Numbered from the stretch's first letter, positions 44,559 to 53,717 are shown. The stretch is DNA of 64,000 nt from Thermoanaerobacterium thermosulfurigenes (GCF_051201035.1 NZ_JBPODR010000012.1:1-64000); one strand, 5' to 3'. The notes: generated by a model not told the origin, from the sequence alone. Numbers and translations: made by a program.

Positions 44559-45690
44559 AAGTCTCACCTCTAATATTCATTATGGCTTTCTTCATAAACT
44601 CCTTTGTAGATTCATCTTTTTCATTTAGATAAGCTTTTTCAATATATGAAAAAGCATTTTCTTTATCAAGGATGCTTAAAGCGTATGCGCTATAGCCTCT
44701 TATATAAGCACTTTCAGAGTTTATAAGCTTTTTCAATGGTTCGATTGCATCCTTGTCATTTGAATTAATAGCTGCAATTATGGCATTTCTTATTATAGTA
44801 TTCTTGCCTCTCCAAGATGCCGATGTATCTCCAAATAATTCTTTAAACTTTTTGTTGTCAAGACGTAAAATATCTTTCAAATCGTGTTTAAGTTTAAGAT
44901 TTTGTGGCGTAAATTCGCGCCTTGTGACTTTCTTTGCTTTTTGATTAAATGGACAAACATCCTGGCATATATCACATCCATATATGCGAGTGCCTAATCT
45001 TTTTAATGTGCTATCGCTTAAGTATCCTTTCTTAATTGTAGCATATGACAAACACTTATTGGCGTCTATTTTGTATTCTTCAATCAATGCTTTCCCAGGA
45101 CATGCTTTAAGACATCTTCTGCAGCTTCCACATTTTGATTCAACTTTTGAATCTGGTTCAAAAGATATGTTTATCAGCATCTCTCCTAAAAAAATGTATG
45201 ATCCATATTCCTCATTTATTATCATATTATTTTTCCCGAAAAATCCAATGCCTGCATTGTAAGCGATGACTCTTTCCAAAAGTGGATTATTGTCAACAAG
45301 CAAAACTGTCTTGGCATCACCGCATTTAGATGAAATAAATTTTTCCAGCTTTTTAAGCAAATCAATCATGACTTTATGATAATCTACGCCCCATGCAGTC
45401 TTTGAAATAGTCCCATATCCATACCTCGGTGCTTCAAATTTATAATCTACGTTGTAAGATATAGCAACAGATATTATCGACTTAACATCACTAAGGAGAT
45501 AATAGGGATTTATCCTTTTATCTACATCCTTTTCTTCAATATTGCAATTTAAACCATTGTTAAGTCTATAAAGCAATAAATCCCTATACTCAAAAAGACA
45601 ATCAGGACTTGCAAAGCCTATTACGTCAATGCCGGACTTATAGGCAAAATCCTTAATCTCCTCTTTTGTGACGCAAGTCACATCAAACAT
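44539..45690 (-). CDS. queG: Epoxyqueuosine reductase
   Basis: 383 residues. The N-terminal cobalamin-binding domain has NMIINEEYGSYIFLGEML. Two [4Fe-4S] motifs follow (CGSCRRCLKACPG and CDICQDVCPFN), then C-terminal HEAT-like repeats. It performs the last step of queuosine synthesis in tRNA. The ATG at 45690 abuts AAAGGA and overlaps the protease gene by 8 bases; GTG 45681 has better spacing and may be the true start. Confidence 0.92.
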   Translation of the reverse strand: MFDVTCVTKEEIKDFAYKSGIDVIGFASPDCLFEYRDLLLYRLNNGLNCNIEEKDVDKRINPYYLLSDVKSIISVAISYNVDYKFEAPRYGYGTISKTAWGVDYHKVMIDLLKKLEKFISSKCGDAKTVLLVDNNPLLERVIAYNAGIGFFGKNNMIINEEYGSYIFLGEMLINISFEPDSKVESKCGSCRRCLKACPGKALIEEYKIDANKCLSYATIKKGYLSDSTLKRLGTRIYGCDICQDVCPFNQKAKKVTRREFTPQNLKLKHDLKDILRLDNKKFKELFGDTSASWRGKNTIIRNAIIAAINSNDKDAIEPLKKLINSESAYIRGYSAYALSILDKENAFSYIEKAYLNEKDESTKEFMKKAIMNIRGETFEGNER

Positions 45691-48052
45691 TCCTTTCTTT
45701 ATCAGATGACTTTTCTTTTGTCAATATGTTGTAAAATAATCTTAGCTTGTTTTTCACTCTTTCGTTTATATCACTCATCTTATGACCTGTCAATATTTCC
45801 ATACCTTCATCTATCGTATTTACAGTATATATGTGAAATTTTCCACTCTTGCATGCGTCTATTACTTCATCGTCCAAAACAAGGTTTATTGCATTCTGCT
45901 CTGGGATTATGACGCCTTGCCTTCCTGTAAGTCCTTTCACTTTGCATAATTTGAAAAATCCTTCAATCTTATGTGTTACGCCTCCTACAGGCTGTATGAC
46001 TCCAAATTGATTGACAGAACCAGTTACAGCTATGTCCTGTCTAATGGGAATATCTGATAAGCTTGAAAGCAGCCCATAAAGCTCTGTGCTGGAAGCACTG
46101 TCACCTTCTACGCCTTCATATAGCTGCTCAAAGCATATTCTGGCCGATAAAGTAAGGGGAAAATCCAAAGCATACCTATTGCCTATAAATCCCGTTATTA
46201 TCATTATGCCTTTGTCGTGAATGTGACCACTCATTTTGGTTTCTCTTTCGATGTTTACCACACCTTCTTCGCCCGGGTAAGTGGTAACCGTTATCCTGGA
46301 AGGCTTTCCAAATTGGTAATCACCTAAATTTATGACAGAAAGCCCATTTACAATCCCAACTTTTTCACCATCTACATCCATCAAAAAAGTTCCATCTTTA
46401 AAATATTCCATATACTTTTCCTCTATCATGTTGACACGCTTTATCTTTTCCTTTATAGCCTTTTCTACATTATGAGCCGTGACAGCTTTGCTTCCTTCTA
46501 TTTCCGCCCAGATATTTGATTCATATAAAATCTCAACAATATCATTAAACTGTGTAGATAATTTGTTTTGGTCTTCCGATATCCTTGTTGAATACTCAAT
46601 GACTTTTGCCACTCCTGTTTTGTGAAAAGGCCTTAAATTGTCTTCAATACAATGTTTCTTTATAAAAGAAGCCATTTTTAAGATGCTTTCTTCGTTTAAA
46701 TCCATCACGTCGTTGAAATCAACTTTAACTTTAAAAAGCTTTTTAAAATCATCATCGTAATTATATAAAATATAGTATAAATACGGAGTTCCTATGAGTA
46801 TTACCTTGACATTTAAGTCAATTGGCTCAGGTTTTAGTGATGATATGGACAAAAGGCCGTAAGACGACGCAACATTTTCTATTGCTATTTTATCCGTCTT
46901 TAGCGTACGCTTAATGGCATCCCATACGTACGGATACGTCAAGACATCCTTAGCCTGTAAAATAAGATATCCTCCATTTGCCTTGTGAAGAGCCCCTGCT
47001 TTAATCTTCGTAAAATCAGTAATCGCCACTCCAAAATCGCTTTCGTATTCAATGTTTCCTAATACATTGTTGTAGTTGGGATTGTACTCCACCACAACAG
47101 GCGCACCATTTGTATTGCTGTTATCTACAAAAAGATTTACACTGTACTTTTTGAAAACATCTTTTTTGTTCTTTCGCATGATAAATGGAAATTGATTGTC
47201 TTCATCATCATCGCTTCTGAAACTGTCGATGTTTTCTAATATATCTCTTTGAAGGCTGTCAAGATATCTCGATACACCGTCATATTCCGCATATTTATTT
47301 CTTAAATCATCGATCAAATGTCCAACAGCTATAAGTCCTACGCTATTGTCAAGCTCGTGAACAGCATCCCTTGTTTCTTTATCTATACTTTGTATATCCT
47401 TCCATATCTGCAGTGCCTTTTCTTCAAAATTTGCCGCTTTAGCTTCTATCTCTTTTCTTTTCTCATCGTCTAATAGCTCGTATTCTTCATTGCTTATCTG
47501 TTTACCGTCTACAACAGGTATACTTACTATACCAGTTTTTGTCTCTTTAAGCACAAAGCCAAAATTTTTTGCCAAATCGTTTAGTTCTTGGATCAATTGA
47601 TTTTTTCTGTCTTGAAATTTCTTCACAATTTCATTTTTTTGCAAATCGTATGCTTTTGAATTAAATGCCTTAGGGATTTCTCTTTGAAGCTGCTCCACAA
47701 AATCTCTCATGTCGTTTTTAAATCTCTTGCCATCACCTGGTCTTAAATTTATAGCAATTGGCTGTGACGGTTTATCAAAATTAAACACGTACACCCAATC
47801 ATCTGGCACTTTTTCTGAAGATGCGATTTTAGAAACACTGCTTATGGCAAAGCTGGATTTTCCAGTACCAGTAATCCCAGTAATAAATATGTTGTATCCT
47901 TTCTGTTTGATTCTTAAACCAAACTCCATGGCATCTTTAGCTCTTTCCTGCCCTATGAGATCTTTCAAAGGTTCCACATCATCCGTCGTTTCAAAACCAA
48001 GCAAATCTGGATCTATATGCTTTTTAAGACTTTCTGGTGTTAATTCCCTCAT
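45683..48052 (-). CDS. Lon-like ATP-dependent protease (LonC/YcbZ type)
   Basis: 789 residues. An N-terminal AAA part with Walker A GITGTGKSS (about 58-66) is followed by a long helical insert (about 130-290). The second ATPase half contains HKANGGYLILQAKDVL. The C-terminal S16 protease domain has catalytic Ser652 in GDSASS and Lys695 in HKIEGF. No N-terminal Lon substrate domain and no membrane segments are present. It resembles the Lon-like family next to archaeal LonB/YcbZ. A sigma-H-type promoter precedes it, suggesting expression at entry into sporulation. Confidence 0.9.
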   Translation of the reverse strand: MRELTPESLKKHIDPDLLGFETTDDVEPLKDLIGQERAKDAMEFGLRIKQKGYNIFITGITGTGKSSFAISSVSKIASSEKVPDDWVYVFNFDKPSQPIAINLRPGDGKRFKNDMRDFVEQLQREIPKAFNSKAYDLQKNEIVKKFQDRKNQLIQELNDLAKNFGFVLKETKTGIVSIPVVDGKQISNEEYELLDDEKRKEIEAKAANFEEKALQIWKDIQSIDKETRDAVHELDNSVGLIAVGHLIDDLRNKYAEYDGVSRYLDSLQRDILENIDSFRSDDDEDNQFPFIMRKNKKDVFKKYSVNLFVDNSNTNGAPVVVEYNPNYNNVLGNIEYESDFGVAITDFTKIKAGALHKANGGYLILQAKDVLTYPYVWDAIKRTLKTDKIAIENVASSYGLLSISSLKPEPIDLNVKVILIGTPYLYYILYNYDDDFKKLFKVKVDFNDVMDLNEESILKMASFIKKHCIEDNLRPFHKTGVAKVIEYSTRISEDQNKLSTQFNDIVEILYESNIWAEIEGSKAVTAHNVEKAIKEKIKRVNMIEEKYMEYFKDGTFLMDVDGEKVGIVNGLSVINLGDYQFGKPSRITVTTYPGEEGVVNIERETKMSGHIHDKGIMIITGFIGNRYALDFPLTLSARICFEQLYEGVEGDSASSTELYGLLSSLSDIPIRQDIAVTGSVNQFGVIQPVGGVTHKIEGFFKLCKVKGLTGRQGVIIPEQNAINLVLDDEVIDACKSGKFHIYTVNTIDEGMEILTGHKMSDINERVKNKLRLFYNILTKEKSSDKERNV

Positions 48053-48078
48053 TCAAAGCCCTCCTTTTATAAATAAGA

Positions 48079-48105
48079 ATTCGACATAGACTCTTTTTTC
48101 CCTTC
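48079..48105 (-). promoter_or_regulatory. Sigma-H-type promoter of Lon-like protease gene
   Basis: On the minus strand, -35 GAAGGGAAA (48097-48105, one mismatch to RnAGGAwWW) and -10 GTCGAAT (48079-48085, full match) with an 11-base spacer. The -10 contains TGTCGAA, also a Spo0A-box match. Confidence 0.55.
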
Positions 48106-48158
48106 TTTTACATAAATGATCGCTTAATTATATGAGAGGAATTACTTATAAATAATTA

Positions 48159-48178
48159 GCTGAAGGATATCCTTCAGC
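48159..48178 (-). terminator. Palindrome / terminator after SASP gene
   Basis: GCTGAAGGAT and ATCCTTCAGC form a perfect 20-base palindrome 6 bases after the spore-protein stop, followed on the minus strand by TAATTATTT. The T-run is weak. Confidence 0.6.
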
Positions 48179-48184
48179 CTAATA

Positions 48185-48403
48185 TCAATCTATCTTGCCA
48201 TCTTTTTCATCCATTTGTTTTTCAGCGTATTTAATCATCTTTTTAACCATGTTACCACCAATTTTTCCAACTTCTCTGGTAGTCATATTTTCATAACCAC
48301 GCCTTTCAATGTCATCATCAAGGTGTAATTCTTCGGCAACTTCTTCTTTTAATGAGTCAAGCTCGTCTTCAGCCTTTTCATACAATTTCTTTCTCTTTGA
48401 CAT
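48185..48403 (-). CDS. Small acid-soluble spore protein, alpha/beta type
   Basis: 72 residues with both conserved SASP blocks: LDSLKEEVAEELHL in the first half and MTTREVGKIGGNMVKKMI in the second. It binds and protects spore DNA and is degraded at germination. ATG 48403 follows GGAGGTG. It lies between the ferredoxin gene and the Lon-like protease gene. TTGACA and TATATA at 48446-48473 (minus strand, 16-base spacer) could be a promoter. Confidence 0.88.
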   Translation of the reverse strand: MSKRKKLYEKAEDELDSLKEEVAEELHLDDDIERRGYENMTTREVGKIGGNMVKKMIKYAEKQMDEKDGKID

Positions 48404-48474
48404 AGAAAAAACACCTCCGCTTTTATTTTTCCTCCAGCGAAGGTATATATCCAAACTTATATATTTGTCAAAAC

Positions 48475-48663
48475 TTATATTTCTTTTATTGCCTCAGTAG
48501 GGCAACCATCTATGGAATCACGGCAAGCCTGTTCTTCGCCTTCAGGCACTTCATCGACTATTGCCTGCGATTTGCCTTCGTCATTCCAGTCAAAAACCGC
48601 TGGACACGTGTCGATGCACAGGCCACAAGCTATACACAAATCTTGATCTACATATACCTTCAT
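48475..48663 (-). CDS. [4Fe-4S] ferredoxin
   Basis: 62 residues. Cys10, Cys13, Cys16 and Cys54 are the expected ligands of one [4Fe-4S] cluster; Cys20 and Cys47 could form a disulfide as in Thermotoga-type single-cluster ferredoxins. A low-potential electron carrier. GGAGG precedes the start. Confidence 0.93.
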   Translation of the reverse strand: MKVYVDQDLCIACGLCIDTCPAVFDWNDEGKSQAIVDEVPEGEEQACRDSIDGCPTEAIKEI

Positions 48664-48726
48664 ATATTTACCTCCTATGCTATTTTATACATCTAATATA
48701 TCATATTTTTGCAAAAAACAAAATAT

Positions 48727-48927
48727 TTATTTTATTATATAGTAACACGCTTCCAAATCATCTTCCGCTGCATTTACAATACTGTTTTTTAATTTATCAA
48801 TAGTTTCTTCATTTACTTTAGCGCCTTTGTCGCCTAAAATCCGCGACACCACCATTTGACTGGCCATTGATTCTTTGTACCTTTCCACAAAATCTATTAT
48901 CTCACTTATCTCTTTTTCTCTGTCCAT
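48727..48927 (-). CDS. Small acidic helical protein, unknown
   Basis: 66 residues, largely helical by composition, beginning MDREKEISEIIDFVERYKESM. I recognise no family. TAGGAGGTG is well spaced from ATG 48927, so translation is likely. It sits between the ferredoxin and the regulator gene with its own gap on each side. Confidence 0.65.
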   Translation of the reverse strand: MDREKEISEIIDFVERYKESMASQMVVSRILGDKGAKVNEETIDKLKNSIVNAAEDDLEACYYIIK

Positions 48928-48996
48928 AAAAACACCTCCTAAATATTTAGTTTCTAAAAAAAAACTTTTATTATACAAAAAAAGACCTAAACGGTC

Positions 48997-49656
48997 TTAA
49001 ATGTACAAAAGCGATTCTTTCAAAAAGTTATTTAACAATGTTTTGTCATTTGCGCTTAGCTCCTTTATATATTTGTGGAATATATTAACCTTCTCAAAAA
49101 CTTTCCTGCTTTCACTGGACAAATGATAGTCGATGTAGAATCCAATCACGATTCCAACAAACAAAATCACAGGCGCTTCACTGCCATTAATGTTTATGGA
49201 ATTTTTTATATTTTCAATTACTGTTACATCAAGTGTCTTAATCTGCAAAAGCAACGTTGTCAAGGCATAAGCACAAAACTTAAGAGGCTTTAAAGCAGCT
49301 TTTTTTTCGTTCATAAAATCGTCAACTGATATGGAATCATCATTTTTTTTGATCACATTCAATAAGACTTCTTTTACACTGTTCCACTCATGTATACTGC
49401 TTTTATTTACCACATCATAAGCACTTTCATTAGGCATGTAAACCAATATGGATCTACCTATAGATTTATCCTCACCAATAAAATACTGCCGCTTCACATA
49501 TCCCAGTTCTTCTAGTTCTGTCAACATATCATAGGCAGTCCATTTGCTTATGCCCATAAAACTTGCAACGTCAGCATAGTGTACAGGAGCTTTATCCTTG
49601 TCATAAAGCTTTATAAGCGTTTCCAAAAAGTCTACCTTTCTTTTCGTTAAAGGCAC
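48997..49656 (-). CDS. Winged-helix regulator-like protein
   Basis: 219 residues. A helix-turn-helix is visible at about 20-60 (VHYADVASFMGISKWTAYDMLTELEELGYV-type), followed by a basic wing. The C-terminal part has a hydrophobic stretch (about 155-172, PVILFVGIVIGFYI), which could be a membrane or buried helix. GTG start behind GGGGTG. It lies 49 bases downstream of the radical SAM gene on the same strand. The target is unknown. Confidence 0.7.
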   Translation of the reverse strand: MPLTKRKVDFLETLIKLYDKDKAPVHYADVASFMGISKWTAYDMLTELEELGYVKRQYFIGEDKSIGRSILVYMPNESAYDVVNKSSIHEWNSVKEVLLNVIKKNDDSISVDDFMNEKKAALKPLKFCAYALTTLLLQIKTLDVTVIENIKNSININGSEAPVILFVGIVIGFYIDYHLSSESRKVFEKVNIFHKYIKELSANDKTLLNNFLKESLLYI

Positions 49657-49705
49657 ACAAACACCCCATTTCTCTCACATATAATAGGGTATTTTGCCTT
49701 TGCAG

Positions 49706-51046
49706 TCAAGCTTCTTTTTTGGCAGATGTCTTTGAATTCCAGATATCATCCGCTACTTCTCCCCATCTTTCTGCAACTTCCTTTAAATCACTGTACAAAT
49801 TTTCAATATGTGATGCATCGCTGTTTTCCGTGTGCCTTGCGTTGGATTCTCTCACTATATTTAAAAGCTCTTCTGGGTTGTCTATAAGTGGACATGGCCT
49901 CAAATGATTTTGATTAAACGGCATCCTCTTTCTGTAAGCTTTCATAATAGGAGACATAAGGGCTTCCTTCAGACTTACGTCATTTATGTTGACATTAGCA
50001 TAATGGATGAAAGCACATGGCTCAACATCGCCTGCTGCATTTATATGGAGATACCTCTTGCCTCCTGCTATGCATCCCCCACTAAATTCTCCGTCATTCC
50101 AAAAGTCGATTGCAAACAGCTCTTTCGTAGCTCTTATATAGTTTATCCTTTCATAAGCGTATTTTCTTTGTTCAGGCGATACCATGAATTTTACATCAGG
50201 ATCTTTTCCAACAGGAATGTAAGTAAAGTACCATGCAAAGTAAGCACCTTTGTCTATCATCATATCTACAAACTCATCACTGAATATTTCTTCAATATTA
50301 GTTTTAGTGTATGTAGCAGAGTAACCGAATAATACCCCATTTTCTCTCATAAGATCCATGGCTTTCATCACTTTATCGAAAGTGCCTTTGCCTCTTATCT
50401 CATCATTTTTGTCTTTTAAGCCGTTAATGCTTACTGCAAATGTTATATTGCCCACTCTTTTTACTTCTTTTATCATGTCTTCATCTATAAGCGTACCATT
50501 TGTAAAGAGATGAAATACCTGATTCTTATGATTTTCAGCAAGCTTTATTATGTCTTTCATCCTGACGGTCGGCTCACCGCCAGATAGAACTATAAAGTAA
50601 ACTCCCAGTTCTTCTGCTTCTTTGCATATTCTATCCATCGTCTCAAATGATAGATTGTGTGGATTGTACTTTCCTGCCCAACAGCCTACACAATTTAGAT
50701 TGCATGCTTCAGTGGGATCCATAAGTATCGCCCACGGAACATTGGCATCTAATTTTTGTTCCCACTCTTGCTGTTTCGGAATACCTTTAAGGCTTGCGTT
50801 TACAAGGAAGTTTATCATGAGCGTCTTTAAGATGTTCTTGTCAATGTTTTTTATCCCTTTTACTGTAAACTTATACCAGTTGCTGTCCTTGTCGTCTAAA
50901 AACGATTTTACACTTTCTATTTGCTGTCTGTGATTCGGCAATACCGCTATTTTTGACATTAGATTGGCCATTGCTTGAAGGTTTTTCTCTGGATCTTTGT
51001 CGATGTAATTGATAAGAGCTCCAACAACAGGATCGATGATGTTCAT
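49706..51046 (-). CDS. Radical SAM protein with SPASM-like C-terminus
   Basis: 446 residues. An N-terminal helical extension of about 100 residues precedes the radical SAM core with CNLNCVGC (Cys115, Cys119, Cys122), LSGGEPT and the later strands FTNGT and VSINGL. The C-terminal part has CIAGG, EPCAFIH and CPLIDNPEE cysteines that could hold an auxiliary cluster. No substrate peptide is recognised nearby. The arrangement resembles AlbA/HemN-unrelated PTM-type enzymes; the reaction cannot be assigned. Confidence 0.85.
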   Translation of the reverse strand: MNIIDPVVGALINYIDKDPEKNLQAMANLMSKIAVLPNHRQQIESVKSFLDDKDSNWYKFTVKGIKNIDKNILKTLMINFLVNASLKGIPKQQEWEQKLDANVPWAILMDPTEACNLNCVGCWAGKYNPHNLSFETMDRICKEAEELGVYFIVLSGGEPTVRMKDIIKLAENHKNQVFHLFTNGTLIDEDMIKEVKRVGNITFAVSINGLKDKNDEIRGKGTFDKVMKAMDLMRENGVLFGYSATYTKTNIEEIFSDEFVDMMIDKGAYFAWYFTYIPVGKDPDVKFMVSPEQRKYAYERINYIRATKELFAIDFWNDGEFSGGCIAGGKRYLHINAAGDVEPCAFIHYANVNINDVSLKEALMSPIMKAYRKRMPFNQNHLRPCPLIDNPEELLNIVRESNARHTENSDASHIENLYSDLKEVAERWGEVADDIWNSKTSAKKEA

Positions 51047-51156
51047 AACATCCCCTCCTTATACCAATAAATTTAAAATTACCAAAAAGACCAAAATTCT
51101 TCTTAAAAAAATATTAGCACTAATAATATATTAATTCAATACCTTTTTAGAACTTT

Positions 51157-52800
51157 TTACACATCCAAACAACTTCCTCCAATGAATTCTTTCATCAAAG
51201 AATTTGGAGGTATGGGAGATTCATCTTCTAAATTTACAAAGTAACTCAATATCTCTAAAAGCTCCTGTGCAATTGAAAAAGCCTTGCTATCTTTATTTAT
51301 TTCTTTTAAAAGTGGTTCAGCGTATTTCTTTATAACAGGCAGTTCATATGGAAGCGAAGAATTAAACATGATATCTGCATCTTCTTGGTACGGGAAAATA
51401 TAGTTTTCCTCACCTTTTCTTACGGAAGGCCACATAAGAATTGTCTCCTCGGCATCACTGGAGCGGAACTGATTATCTCTCACAATCCTTCTTAAAAGTC
51501 GAGTCTCGGTAGTAGATATTCTGTTGTGTTCATCAAGGTTTAACTGTGTCAAAGCGCTTATGTATATCCTGTACTTGCTGTCTTTTGGTATATCCTTTGT
51601 GAGCTTTTCGTTTAAACCGTGTATTCCTTCTACAAGAATTATCTGATTTCTGTCAAGTTTAGCCTTTCTCCCTGCTTTTTCTCTTTCTCCTTTTTTGAAA
51701 TTGAAAATCGGAAGCTCTACTTCTTCACCTTGCATAAGCTTTATTATGTGATCATTAAAAAGCTCTAAATCTAAAGCATCGATCGTTTCAAAATTGTAGT
51801 TGCCAAATTCGTCTTTTGGCGTCAATTCTCTTGGCAAAAAATAATTGTCAAGTGATATTGGCAGCGGTTTTAATCCATTTACTCTAAGCTGAACACTTAA
51901 TCTGTGGACAAATGACGTCTTACCAGATGATGAAGGACCAGCAATAAGGACCAACTTTATCATTTTATTTTGATATATGTGATCTGCTATAGTGGCAATC
52001 TTCTTTTCATGAAGCGCTTCCGATATTAAGACAAGCTCTCTACCATTTCCGCTTTTAATCATATCATTTAAAGACGCTACATATCCTATATTAAGTATAT
52101 TTGCCCATTCCTCAGCTTCTTTAAATACAGATGCCAATTTAGGAACATCTTCAAATACAGGAAGCACATCTGGACTTTTTGGTTCAGGAAATAAAAGTAT
52201 TACTCCTGGAAAATAGAGTATAAGATCAAACAGCTTTAAATATCCTGTAGATGGAACACATGGGCTGTAGAAAAAATCTACAACATCTTCGCAAAAGTAA
52301 ACAGGGATTTTTTCTTTATCGCTGTATTTAAAAAGACTTACTTTTTCTTCTAAGCCTTCTTTCGAGAATAGATTTACAGCACTTTCTTTGTCTAAATACT
52401 TTTTTATTATCGGATAATCTGCATCTATTATCTCTCTCATCCTATGCTTTATATCATGCACAATTTTATTGTTCACAGTAGAACCATGAATTTCGCAGTA
52501 CAAACCTTTACCTAAAGAGTGCTCAATTGTAACCTTTGAAGTCGGCAAAATATCTTTAACTGCTTTAATCAAAACAAACGTAAGGCTTCTTCTATATACC
52601 ATCATCCCTTCTTCTGTTGACATATCGACAAATTGTATCTCGCAGTCCCTGTCTATCTTTGTAGACAAATCAACCATGAGATTATCCACTTTTGCTGCAA
52701 CTATCCTATACTTATGGTTGTCTTTAAACTGCTCTGATATTTCTTCCAGCGTCACATGATCTGGAAAAGTACAGACAGCACCTTCTACATTTAGATTCAT
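51157..52800 (-). CDS. TGS-domain nucleoside (uridine-kinase-like) kinase
   Basis: 547 residues. An N-terminal TGS domain and a threonyl-tRNA synthetase-like second domain (about 60-240) precede a P-loop kinase of the uridine kinase type with GPSSSGKTS (288-296), ISLDNYF and LVEGIHGLNE. The family is common in clostridia and annotated as nucleoside kinase; its substrate is unproven. A promoter with a short leader lies just upstream. Confidence 0.9.
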   Translation of the reverse strand: MNLNVEGAVCTFPDHVTLEEISEQFKDNHKYRIVAAKVDNLMVDLSTKIDRDCEIQFVDMSTEEGMMVYRRSLTFVLIKAVKDILPTSKVTIEHSLGKGLYCEIHGSTVNNKIVHDIKHRMREIIDADYPIIKKYLDKESAVNLFSKEGLEEKVSLFKYSDKEKIPVYFCEDVVDFFYSPCVPSTGYLKLFDLILYFPGVILLFPEPKSPDVLPVFEDVPKLASVFKEAEEWANILNIGYVASLNDMIKSGNGRELVLISEALHEKKIATIADHIYQNKMIKLVLIAGPSSSGKTSFVHRLSVQLRVNGLKPLPISLDNYFLPRELTPKDEFGNYNFETIDALDLELFNDHIIKLMQGEEVELPIFNFKKGEREKAGRKAKLDRNQIILVEGIHGLNEKLTKDIPKDSKYRIYISALTQLNLDEHNRISTTETRLLRRIVRDNQFRSSDAEETILMWPSVRKGEENYIFPYQEDADIMFNSSLPYELPVIKKYAEPLLKEINKDSKAFSIAQELLEILSYFVNLEDESPIPPNSLMKEFIGGSCLDV

Positions 52801-52818
52801 AAAATCACCTCACCATAA

Positions 52819-52847
52819 ATTATAATACAAATGAAGAGATTTTTAAA
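52819..52847 (-). promoter_or_regulatory. Promoter of nucleoside kinase gene
   Basis: TATAAT (52819-52824) and TTTAAA (52842-52847) on the minus strand with a 17-base spacer; the predicted leader is only about 12 bases. Confidence 0.6.
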
Positions 52848-52856
52848 TCTGTGTAT

Positions 52857-52884
52857 AAAAAAACCGGCAATTGCCGGTTTTTTA
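52857..52884 (-). terminator. Terminator of the 6S-like RNA
   Basis: AAAAAACCGGC and GCCGGTTTTTT form an 11-bp stem around AATT, with seven T on the minus strand. Confidence 0.9.
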
Positions 52885-53074
52885 CATCCAATCTATCCCG
52901 CGAAGCCGTTCGGCTATGTTTTCAAGCCCGCTTCTAAAGTGGGTATCCTGTCAATTACTTCTGAAGTCCCTTAAAACGTGGGCTTTTCATACGTAATTGA
53001 ACCCAAATTCCCGTTGTCATGGTGTTGGTTGAAAACAAATTCACCGTAACTAAACTCCTCAGGACCATCTTGTT
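52885..53074 (-). ncRNA. ssrS: Probable 6S RNA (SsrS-like)
   Basis: The 330-base gap between the kinase gene and PTS3 has no open frame but holds a near-consensus promoter and a strong terminator bounding an RNA of about 190-215 bases, the size of 6S RNA. Its 5' part starts near GGTCCTGAGG and GTTACGGTG, reminiscent of the GTCCTG start of B. subtilis 6S RNAs. CAGGAT near the 3' side can pair with GTCCTG as a closing stem, and small GC-rich hairpins follow. 6S RNA sequesters sigma-A polymerase. Identity rests on structure, size and recall; an unrelated small RNA is possible. Confidence 0.55.
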
Positions 53075-53080
53075 GATTAC

Positions 53081-53109
53081 AGTATATACCTAAATGCTTT
53101 TCATTGCAA
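53081..53109 (-). promoter_or_regulatory. Sigma-A promoter of the 6S-like RNA
   Basis: TTGCAA (53104-53109) and TATACT (53081-53086) on the minus strand with a 17-base spacer, predicted start near 53074. It begins 26 bases after the PTS3 EIIB stop codon. Confidence 0.75.
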
Positions 53110-53134
53110 TAGTAGATTGCTGGAAAAAACAAAA

Positions 53135-53638
53135 TTATCTTTTAATGTTAAAGACGCCAAGTGCTGCATCAAGTCCAACTCTCTTGCTTTCAGGTACCGT
53201 CTGGAAAAATATTTCCACACCATAATTTTCTTCAAGTTTTAAAAGTGATTCCGTCTCTTCTTTGTTAAGACTTACAGTCGGTATTATGAATTTCCTGTCG
53301 GCGCTTTTTGCTATACCGCCAATGTTTAGCTTCTTTATAGGCAGTCCTTTTTCAATTGTGTCTTTGACTGTTTTTATATTTTTAAACAATAATATAACTT
53401 TAAATCCGTCGTAATGATCTTTTTCCCACAATTTTATTGAATCATCGACGGTCAATATCATCAATGTAATATTAGCAGTAGATGCAGACATGATGTAAAT
53501 ATTTTTCATGAATTCATCCTTTGCTAATTGGTCATCAATGACAAATATTGAGTCGCAATTATACCCTTTTACCCATTTTGTCATAACTTGACCATGTATA
53601 AGTCTATCATCTATTCTGGCAAAAATGATTTCTCCCAT
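53135..53638 (-). CDS. Mannose-family PTS component EIIB (PTS3)
   Basis: 167 residues of EIIB-Man/Sor type with active His15 in DDRLIHGQVMTKW and conserved KKLNIGGIAKS. ATG 53638 follows AAAGGATGA. Last gene of the PTS3 operon, separated from EIID by a strong 40-base inverted repeat. Confidence 0.92.
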   Translation of the reverse strand: MGEIIFARIDDRLIHGQVMTKWVKGYNCDSIFVIDDQLAKDEFMKNIYIMSASTANITLMILTVDDSIKLWEKDHYDGFKVILLFKNIKTVKDTIEKGLPIKKLNIGGIAKSADRKFIIPTVSLNKEETESLLKLEENYGVEIFFQTVPESKRVGLDAALGVFNIKR

Positions 53639-53670
53639 AATGATCATCCTTTCTCATTATTTAAAATAGA

Positions 53671-53710
53671 GGTTTAGCTAAATCACCTTTAAAGGCAATT
53701 AAGCTAAACC
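53671..53710 (-). other. Intercistronic inverted repeat between EIID and EIIB of PTS3
   Basis: GGTTTAGCT (53671-53679) pairs with AGCTAAACC (53702-53710); inside, CCTTT pairs with AAAGG with two mismatches between. No T-tract follows on the minus strand, so it may stabilise or process the mRNA and so set different EIIB levels. Confidence 0.6.
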
Positions 53711-53717
53711 ATGAATA

